The notes under the pieces: generated by a model
The model's input: the letters and a program-made list of their open reading frames with translations, nothing else
Told to the model about the DNA's origin: nothing
Databases searched by the model: none
Assembly (NCBI GenBank): GCA_031763025.1
Contig: JASSKH010000024.1
Location: forward strand, 11,120,087-11,184,086
Length of the DNA: 64,000 bases
Source: Macrocystis pyrifera
Lineage: Eukaryota > Sar > Phaeophyceae > Laminariales > Laminariaceae
Direction of reading: 5' to 3'
Shown: piece after piece, positions 57,301-64,000 of the stretch
Position numbering within the stretch: position 1 is the stretch's first letter
Layout: every line of letters starts with the position of its first letter
Program-made: the position numbers and the translations under genes

Positions 57301-60022
57301 GGTCCCGGCATTCGCTTTATTCATGTGATGGGGGGGTGAAGGGACCGGCCTTTAGCTTCCCGGTGCACACCCAGCACTTCCAGGCGTATGGCCATCTGTT
57401 CTGTCGGGAAGGCTTGCTGATCAAGGCGTGGGAGGACAGGTAATTCAGGGGTTGGCCTACTCGGTTATGCCTTGTGGGACTCAAGCGCCTTAGTAGGGAC
57501 GTGGGTTGGAGTATGGAGCTTGTAGTCTTTCTACAGTTGGTGCGCAGTTACTAAGCACGAGTACGGGTGTCTTAGGTAGGGTATTCAGCCTAACGCAACA
57601 CCAGCCACCAGTATTCATTCTACTAGAGCTTCGAGTTGGCTGACTCTAAGTCGCCAACTCGTTATTAGTTGGCTAGGTATTAAAGCTAGTTGCGTGCGGT
57701 AATTTGTAGCGCTGTGTGCCTTTGTGTCAGACTGCCGCGTTTTTGCTCGACCTGTGTTTTTTTATGTCCAAGTACGTGGTACTATTGAAGTCGGTTAGTT
57801 GGCTTGTTTCTGCACTCAAGTAAAAATCAGCTTTAGTAATCAAGGCATGATTTGGTGTAGTGAGCCAACAGAACAGCCCTGCATTTTAGACATGTGGCGC
57901 GGTAAAACGTGAACCCGCAGGGGAAGTGGAAAGCGGAGAATTAGATTGTGTGCGTGTCTGGCGATTTCCAGGGGCTTTGTGGAATCCCCGTTGCGGCTTC
58001 CAGGAAACTATTTCTTTCGTGGATTAATCCGGGTTCGGCCACGACACGCGGCACCGATAGCATATCCGAAAAATCTCGACCGCACCCACACTGGCCTGGC
58101 AGGTACTTTGTCCTTGAGGGGTTTCAGCTGTACGAATTCGACGAACCAAGCAGTTCCACGGCGCGCCGTGTGGTTGACCTCCGGGGGACAGTCGCGCATG
58201 TCCACACGGATTCCTCTGAAAGCCATTCTACCGACCCTTTGCAACGGGTGTTCCCATTCAAGGTGCGTTTCGCTCTATACACTGCTGATATAGCTAATAC
58301 AGCCAAAGCTTTCTACGCTACATTTTATGCGACAGCTTGCCCGCACGAGTGGGCGGGTGCTGCCCCAAACAAGTAAGAGTGGCGTGTAGACACGTGGAGC
58401 GTGCAATCATGCAGACGACAGGCCATCTTGTGTGCCGTCTGTTTTCGTTTTTTTGAGACACGGATTGCGCCAGTAGTGGTTAAGTGGTACCGTCGGGGGG
58501 GAGTGGCGGGATGGTCGCCCTCAGTGAAGGTGGGGTGACGCGACACTTAGTCTTTTTACGTCGCCGTCTCTTGCGTCGGTCGCCATGTATCGCTATCGCA
58601 CAAAAGGGTAGGGTAGCCGTCAGCGTCATGTACTGCTTGCGTAGGCGCGCGACTGCTGGGATGGCACGTCTTCGTGTATTTTGTACATACAGTACCGTTT
58701 ACGGCGAGGCTGGTGCAATTCCCAGGGACAGGGGTACATACAGCGATTTCTCGTCGGGTTCATTTTCAGATGAATGCAAACACCTGCCACCCCCTCCCCT
58801 CCCTCCGCCGTCGTTTCCCGCCGGACCGATCCCTCTACCACGCCACACAGTTGGTCGACGCCAAGCAACGCGTGTTGTACGACCTAGGCGCAAGCACCAC
58901 CGGAGACCGCGCTTTTTGGGTGGAAACCCTCACAAAGGCGTCACGTTTTTTCCATGGGGTCAGGGGATGAGCAGCGGCAAGGGGCCTTGAGCAAGCGTTT
59001 CCTTGTGACGACAAGGGCGGGGAACAGGGGGGGAATTGCAGGCGGTCCAGGAGGAGGAAGAAGAGGTTGGAGCGAGCGGGGGGAAGGCACAGGGCCCTCA
59101 ACAAGGTACAATATGGACGGCCACTGCGCTTGCCGTACTTAGCTCGTAGCCCTTGTGCGCTGCAGCTGATTCCTTGTTTGTGACAGCGACCTTGCTTGAC
59201 GAACGCTGGGGCCAATGATTGGGAAAATACTCCAGAGAGAAAAGGATTTTCCTCCAATCAAACAAGGATTGCTTGACAAATGTCGACCAAGGATTTTCCA
59301 CCAATCAAAAAATCTAACCTAACAAATTGACCAATAATAAAACTGCGGGCACGAAATCCTAATGTATTCCCAGTTTGGTTTTTCCCTCCGTTTGGACGAC
59401 AGGGGTCGTCATGCCTGGGTGTCGGACGGTTTAGGCCGCTGATACCGAAATGAGTGTCACAGTAGACCCAGGCTGGCGGGGCACCCATACTATTGTATTC
59501 CGTATGTGTAACACATGGGATATCGACCGGGAACATGTTCCTCGCCACCGGGTGTACAGGTTCTTAATCTCTCCGCCATCCCTCCCCGCCTTGAATCCCC
59601 CCTCGATGGTCGACTTCCTTCTTTCTTTAACCTTGGCGATAGCAACCCCGATTGAACCTTTTCCTCGTGATTTTCACCTTGCACTTAATGCAGGCGCCGT
59701 TCCTCCTTTCTTGAATCCACTCCGACGCGAAACGCACGCAGGCGGCAATCTATTGCGACGTTGCGATCACCGCACGAAGAACAAAAGCCGAAAAGCCCGG
59801 CACCCCGGCAGGGGCAGTCGACGGGAGCGAGCGAGACGGCGGGAGAGACAGCAAGCACTCCCGTCGATGGATCGCTTAGCAGACATGTTGCTATTTCTAG
59901 ATATGCACATGCTTCACATGAGGCTCCCCCCCGAGAGGAGATATGTGCACGGGAGGAAACGAGTATCCTTGAAACGAGCGACCCTGAATCGTAAGCAGTC
60001 AGTTGGGAGTGTTCGATGTTAA
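51373..60022 (+). CDS. Alpha/beta hydrolase fused to a PH domain, spliced
   Basis: Exons: 51373-51630, 52353-52489, 53054-53138, 53599-53760, 54286-54408, 55134-55283, 55980-56050, 56747-56870, 57342-57439 (acceptor uncertain), 58004-58262, 58851-58958, about 59042-59105 and 59694 to about 60022. Phases agree throughout the first eleven (525 codons). Hydrolase features are YAEVGDPGGYP, RLICLDRPGRGHS, the nucleophile elbow VGQSLGASYALRCA (Ser149), the acid loop VHVFHGRADHM (Asp303) and GGTHALL (His331). The PH domain follows (about 372-525). Likely a membrane-recruited esterase or lipase-type enzyme (inference); substrate unknown. About 15-20 residues expected before the elbow are missing, so an exon between 52490 and 53053 may have been overlooked. 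An ATG at 51496 is an alternative start. Confidence 0.8.
52085..52292. mobile_element. Foldback MITE family B in hydrolase intron 1
   Basis: The right end, GTGTCTTATCCTATCACCCTAG followed by TGTGATAGTGTC, inverts the left-end sequence of related copies (50664 and 47697). Internal GTTTCTCCAAACTCAGAGGGG and GCACCTTCCCCGTCGATAAA match 47697-47930. It lies 60 bp before the exon at 52353. Confidence 0.55.
52353..56870 (+). CDS. Catalytic part of the alpha/beta hydrolase
   Basis: Seven exons carry the core fold. 52353-52489 holds a DRPGRGHS turn after strand beta-4-like RLICL. 53054-53138 holds G-Q-S-L-G. 53599-53760 opens with MVATTVYLISPWVP after the elbow, as in the ISPW/SPW loops of this family. 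54286-54408 is a cap-like helical part. 55134-55283 ends with the acidic loop, and 55980-56050 plus 56747-56870 carry the histidine loop and last helix. The histidine codon lies just after a phase-2 junction (GG/T). The serine, acid and histidine are all present, so the enzyme is predicted to be active. Confidence 0.8.
54064..54285. repeat. 60-bp tandem repeat ending at a splice acceptor
   Basis: Three to four units of GATGTGACCAGATGGCTTATCAT...CTTGAAAC...GTGCCCCCTCATTGTGGTGT. The last unit reads TGGCTTATCAAG and there the AG serves as the acceptor of the exon at 54286. Confidence 0.75.
55395..55562 (-). mobile_element. Possible second tRNA-like SINE
   Basis: The minus strand has an A-box-like TAGGCTAGTAGGTCA and then GTGAGTTCGACTCCG as a B box. 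Downstream is an unrelated body ending ATTGAAAAATAAAAG. The tRNA-like part does not fold into a complete cloverleaf by eye. A single copy in this window, so the family status is unproven. It lies in a hydrolase-gene intron. Confidence 0.35.
57240..57300. repeat. GCGATGCCGATGCTG simple repeat
   Basis: Imperfect GATGC/TGGCGATGCC units in the intron before the first PH exon. Confidence 0.6.
57342..58958 (+). CDS. Pleckstrin-homology domain exons of the hydrolase gene
   Basis: Exons 57342-57439, 58004-58262 and 58851-58958. The first gives CREGLLIKAWED (PH strand 1, x-G-x-L-x-K-x). The second gives WPGRYFVLEGFQLYEF and RRVVDLRGTVAHV (strands 2-5). The third gives FPFKLVDAKQRVLYDLGAST across the junction, then RAFWVETLTKASRFF, with the invariant PH Trp at residue 512. 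The insert between strands 1 and 2 is long and Ser-rich. Phosphoinositide binding is plausible from KAW...R-Y-F but not provable. If the GT at 58959 is not used, translation stops at TGA 58968-58970 and the product ends after VRG. Confidence 0.85.
59042..60022 (+). CDS. Low-complexity C-terminal exons, frame uncertain
   Basis: Exon 59042-59105 reads AVQEEEEEVGASGGKAQGPQ, phase 0 in and phase 1 out at CAAG/GTACAA. The next block starts after ATGCAG at 59694. The phase-matched frame is Arg-rich (NLLRRCDHRTKNKSRKAR...) and stops at 60022. An alternative frame is Ser/Pro/Glu-rich (SIATLRSPHEEQKPKSPAPR...) and stops at 59994. The latter looks more like a disordered tail but needs a different junction. 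Confidence 0.45.
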
Positions 60023-60394
60023 AGGTAAGTATCGAGCCTGTATTGTGTGTGATCGGCTGATAGTGTTTGTATTTGACCAAGTGACCCCTCTTTGTGGGTA
60101 GTGTATTTTTGCTGTCCTGTGGTTATCTGTTGGCTGGGTGTATAGTGACGTTTACCTGTGGTCAGTTCAGAGTGGCGAGGCCGCCTTTGTATATTGGATG
60201 TTTGCCGGTGGGCGGTGTGATGCCCACTACAGTGCGGTCCATTACAGTGCGGTAGGTGGTGTACAGGTTGTTGGTCGTGTCTGAAGAAGGTAAGCATTGG
60301 AAGCTGCCGCTATCGGATATCGTGTGATACGATGCTCTGTCCAGGAAGTTGCGTTGTGGTTTACAGATCACCGATCTCCACTTAAGATTCTAGA

Positions 60395-60600
60395 TCTTTA
60401 GGGGCAGATATATTCCTGATCTGCATGATCTAGCTCGTGTCGCTGTGTGGAAGCCGTAGAATCTGCATGATCTAGAACGTGTTTTCTCTGGGCTGGATCT
60501 GCACTACAACAAAAAGATCCTGCACATCCTCTCATAGCGGCAGGATTAGGATCCAGCTGAATTACTGTAGACACATACATGGTGATCTGTCCGATGTGTG
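60395..60600 (+). repeat. Dispersed repeat family D, copy 5
   Basis: GGGGCAGATATATTCCTGATC, GCCGTAGAATCTGCATGATC, TTTTCTCTGGGCTGGATCTG and GCGGCAGGATTAGGATC in the family order, ending GGTGATCTGTCCGATG. The same end is found at 33141. Confidence 0.65.
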
Positions 60601-61160
60601 TATTGTTGTACCAGATATTCGACAAGTAAGTGCGGGATCCATCACAAGTCTCACGCCGGTCGTGGCTGTCTGTATGCCAGATTATCGTCGGATAACGACT
60701 GACGTTTTCAAGCACGCGTCGCGGCGTCGATTACTTGTTTTTTGTTCTCAGAAATGCCGGCATGTCCCTATTGACCATATATATATCATTGTTTTTCGTG
60801 TTGACTCGTTGAGGGTTGGAGGCTGACGCAGCTTCGAATTTAAGCTTATGTCTGTCGTAGCGCAATACCCGAAGAGAGGAGGCACTGTATACGGGCCTCT
60901 TATTATGAGGTATATATACTATACCAGGTATGTTGGCTTGTGTGAGAAGGGGGCGACTGCGACTTGGAAGCGCATACTACACTGAATGCCGAGCACTGCC
61001 ATTAAATGAAGGGCACGGAGTTCGGGCGTATGTTGCCTTTCGTGTTTAACATTTTACCGGGAAGGAAGGCCAACGCACACACGGGGCGAACTACTGCAAG
61101 GCGGGCATTGCCTTTCGTGTTGCATCCCTCTCTTACTAACGGGATACCCGACAAACTCGC

Positions 61161-61376
61161 GTGGCTTTCGTTTTTCCAGGCATCGCATCGGACATACATA
61201 CACGTGCCGTTCCGCTGTTCTATGATTTCCATAGACCCTTTACGACAGTATGCTGGTATCGAAGCGCAGCACACACTACTGTAGTACGCGATTCGCGCAA
61301 GCATGTGGTTCATGTGAAGGCTCCGCTATCGTTTGTTGCCAGTTGTCGTGTCGGCAACGCCACTTCGGCTAAATAG
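61161..61376 (+). CDS. Possible terminal exon, unidentified
   Basis: After TTTTTCCAG (61179) the frame reads GIASDIHTRAVPLFYDF and later VVHVKAPLSFVASCRVGN, ending in TAG at 61374. Protein-like but with no upstream exon found. A second short block with an acceptor, 61725-61791 (LVSLYDEESARTLGVLDVDE then TAG), is an alternative 3' end. Confidence 0.25.
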   Translation: MAFVFPGIASDIHTRAVPLFYDFHRPFTTVCWYRSAAHTTVVRDSRKHVVHVKAPLSFVASCRVGNATSAK

Positions 61377-61869
61377 TGTAATGGTGCAGCCCCCATCAGT
61401 ACCGCAGAAGGGAACAGCACAGAGACTCGTGAAACAATGCTCTCACAAAAAAGTCGTGCCATTTTTTGTGTCCCGTCGAACACTGTTGAACGAAAAACCT
61501 TCAGTTTAGTTAGCAGTAGTACTGTAGTACTATTATTATATACCAATATTTTTTTCCGTTGCTTCGTTCGTTTTTCTCTCTTTCAACGTATGTATCTGGA
61601 TTGCCAGCGTGTGTGTGTTATTTATGCTGTCGTATCTATACGCGTATGGCATTGCATTGTCTACTCTGCTTACTGCATTTCGATGCAGTAATAAATATTT
61701 CATGTGTCGTGGTTTTGTGACCACAGAGCTTGTATCTCTCTACGATGAAGAATCGGCACGGACACTGGGTGTGCTGGATGTCGACGAATAGAAAGAACGA
61801 ATGACACACAGCACCAGTGGTGGTATAGTCGTATGTCATCCGCAGCTGACTCTATGTCGACGGCGGGTT

Positions 61870-62110
61870 ATTAGTACGTTATCACGGGGGAATGGGTCGC
61901 ATACAGAAAAATAGCACACCTCGGAAAACGTAACACTTAACGTTTTATGTTAATGTTGGGCGTCAGCGAAAAAAAACCGTAACATTGCGATACTGCGTTA
62001 ACTACTTTCTGGATTTTGTGATCACATAGTGTTATTAATAGTGTGTTATGATATTGGCGGGCAATTGCGTAACATTATGTTAGAGTGTTACCTTGATCCC
62101 GTACTGACCG
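61870..62110. repeat. GTTAC/GTAAC-rich stretch
   Basis: Repeated TAACGTT, GTAACATT and TGTTAATG words with no clear period. Similar in word content to 63500-64000. Confidence 0.4.
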
Positions 62111-62159
62111 CATATTCTCAGTTTGTAAAACTGAGTCTCAGCTGCGGTAATTGCAATCT

Positions 62160-62180
62160 TGTCTGTCTGTCTGTCTGTCC
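62160..62180. repeat. TGTC tetranucleotide microsatellite
   Basis: CTGTCTGTCTGTCTGTC, short perfect run. Confidence 0.8.
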
Positions 62181-62282
62181 GCAAGCTTATATTTTCGAAC
62201 ACTTTCCAATGGCCGATATATAAGCTCGTTACAATTGATATTCGTACGACGTTTTCGACCCTTACGGACCTTATATACTGAA

Positions 62283-62512
62283 ACATACCATACCACAAGG
62301 CAAATTTTGCCATATAATACATCCACGACATCGTACCATGGTACCATACCACAAACGTACCATACCATGTACTGTGTTTTTTTTTCCGTACCATACCGTC
62401 AACACATACCATACCACATACGGTGGTTTTCCCATATATATCCCCATATACCATACCACCAATATCCCATATACCATATTCCCACATACCATACCAACAT
62501 ATCCCATGTCCC
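62283..62512. repeat. ATACCATACCAC satellite-like array
   Basis: Degenerate CATACCATACCACA / CCCATATACCATA units over about 230 bases. Confidence 0.75.
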
Positions 62513-62735
62513 ACACCGAGTTGGGGAGACGGCTATACACCAGACCAGGTGCCTGCTACTGCTGTAGTGCCGTCTTGTTGTGCAAGAGTGGGGATGAATA
62601 CAAGACTTGGCTCAGACGCCCATACCGAGTTGGGGAGACGTCTATACACCAGACCAGGTGCATGCTACTATTGTAGTGCTGTCTTGTTGTGCAAGAGTGA
62701 CGATGAATACAAGAGTAAGAGCTGGCTCAGACGCT
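62513..62735. repeat. Two-copy tandem duplication, unit about 108 bp
   Basis: Both copies carry ACCGAGTTGGGGAGACG, CTATACACCAGACCAGGTGC, TGTAGTGC, GTCTTGTTGTGCAAGAGTG and GATGAATACAAGA. They are very similar, so the duplication is recent. Confidence 0.85.
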
Positions 62736-62871
62736 TGGGTCCCACGCTCAGTGCAGCGCATTGGCCGCTGGTGTGCACGAAATAGATGAAAAACATTAGC
62801 TATGAGTACTACTACTGCTGCATCCGTCTCGAATGGCAAAAAATGGGCTTTTTTCAGGTTTGGGAGGATAC

Positions 62872-63032
62872 CGCAGGACGCCGCCGGCAAGCTCTTGCCC
62901 CCTAGAGCATGCATCCACCTCATTTCTTCGAGCCCGTCATCTATACTAGTTGATCTTGCCCGCCACCGCGCGGGTTGCCCGTGGGCTGAGTCTCTGTCGA
63001 GATCGAGCGTCAATCGTGAATCGTCGCACGAG
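62872..63032 (-). CDS. Probable internal exon of an unidentified minus-strand gene
   Basis: On the minus strand an excellent acceptor (TATTATTTCAG) is followed by 161 open bases. They read SCDDSRLTLDLDRDSAHG, then ARWRARSTSIDDGLEEMRWM and HALGGKSLPAASC. The exon ends at TGCG/GTATCC (phase 1 in and out). Upstream exons would lie beyond the repeat array at the right edge. No family recognised. The plus strand is also open here but lacks as good a context. Confidence 0.4.
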
Positions 63033-63329
63033 CTGAAATAATACTTTTTTGGTGAACTTCGCGTTTCCATTCGCATACTACACCATAACGTACGCCAAAC
63101 GGATAATGTATAATATGATGAATAATACACTAGCATTATTTTAATGTGTTAGCTCGTGTGCAATGTATGTAGTGACACAAGTTAGCAGATAACGTACACC
63201 CCCAATCTAACATCAACAATATGTTACTGCCGTGATAACTCGTACGTGCGAGTGTGCAGATTACGTTTTAGAGGGATAACGTACTGTGTCACAGATGGAC
63301 AACGTACTGGCGGGGTTTCCAGAAAAATG

Positions 63330-63460
63330 AGGCGTTTTTTTTGCGGGGATCCCTCCTAAATATCCCCTGCTTTGGGGTTTAAAATATAAAGGCGTTTTTT
63401 TACCGGGGGTGTCATTCTATCCTCCCCCCGGGGGTATTTTGTAGGTATCCCCTGCTGGGA
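63330..63460. repeat. Diverged pair with GGCGTTTTTT and TATCCCCTGCT blocks
   Basis: Two units, each with GGCGTTTTTTT, a G-run and TATCCCCTGCT. The second ends in GGGATG. Confidence 0.5.
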
Positions 63461-63499
63461 TGTCGGGCGAAATTGGATTACACGGCTACGTTATGTTAC

Positions 63500-64000
63500 T
63501 CCCACACGCCCGCTTTACCACTAACATAGAATAGGTAACACATGTTAGATCTCGGGAAAATCCAAAGGGTAACGTAGTAACATTTTCGTCCCAACGGTAA
63601 CTCAGTAACATACTGTTAGACCCGGATTGATTTTTATGGTAACACGGTAACGGAATGTTACCATCAGATCTTTACTGACGCTAACACCGTAACATAATGT
63701 TACAGACTTCCTGAATCCGCATTTAGGCTAGCACCCTAACATAATGTTACGTATGGGCCGGCTAAGACTGTAACGTATCTAACGTACGTTAAGTGTTACG
63801 TTATCCGAGCCTAAGGTAATCAGATAGAGGGTCCAGAAAACGTAGTGTTAGTAGTGCTGGCCACTGCGTTATGCTACGTTAGTGTGTTGTCTGTAACACA
63901 ATGTTATGCGTGTTAATAGTGCTGGCGAACATGGTAACGCTATGTCAGGGTGCTATGTATAATAACACTCCTCCTACGCGCATCACTGTGTTAGTGTGAT
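63500..64000. repeat. Degenerate array rich in GTAACATAATGTTAC palindromes
   Basis: CTAACACCGTAACATAATGTTAC-like cores recur about every 45-60 bases (near 63590, 63645, 63690, 63740 and 63785), with variable spacers. It runs off the window. Confidence 0.7.

Overview
This is an intron-rich eukaryotic nuclear window. Real genes appear as short exons (50-430 bp) with GT-AG borders and consistent phases, separated by introns of a few hundred bases to about 2 kb, and embedded in SINEs, foldback MITEs, a decayed LINE and many tandem repeats. There is no bacterial-style operon. Gene content (a PrmA-type methyltransferase and a DZIP1-type ciliary protein), intron density and repeat load would suit a flagellate-forming photosynthetic stramenopile such as a brown alga. 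That is an inference from style; no marker in the window proves it.

Three plus-strand genes could be assembled by hand. (1) Positions 1-8187 hold the 3' and central part of a ribosomal protein L11 methyltransferase-like gene (at least ten exons, 5' end outside or unresolved). (2) Positions 16206-38911 hold a DZIP1/Iguana-like gene of 18 exons whose phases all agree and give 865 codons plus stop. It carries a DZIP N-terminal domain, one C2H2 finger, a ubiquitin-like domain, coiled coils and a second possible beta-grasp module. (3) Positions 51373 to about 60022 hold an alpha/beta hydrolase (Ser149-Asp303-His331) joined in frame to a pleckstrin-homology domain and a low-complexity tail. Minus-strand coding is weaker: a likely first exon at 10904-10999 and a likely internal exon at 62872-63032.

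The rest is mostly mobile-element debris. I recognise a tRNA-derived SINE (three copies), a palindromic MITE beginning CTATTACGGGG (four copies), a second foldback family, a G-tract repeat of 250-360 bp (four copies), a repeat rich in ATCTGCATGATCTAG-like words (five copies), a LINE 3' end with a zinc knuckle, and several mini- and microsatellites. The region 38912-51372 between the DZIP1-like and hydrolase genes, and the last 4 kb, are dominated by these. The right end (63500-64000) is a degenerate array rich in GTTAC/GTAAC.

The genes share no visible pathway. One serves organelle ribosome methylation (by family), one serves the ciliary base and Hedgehog-type zinc-finger biology in animals (by family), and one is a probably membrane-associated hydrolase. 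The most unusual items are the two domain combinations: DZIP1 plus ubiquitin-like, and hydrolase plus PH.
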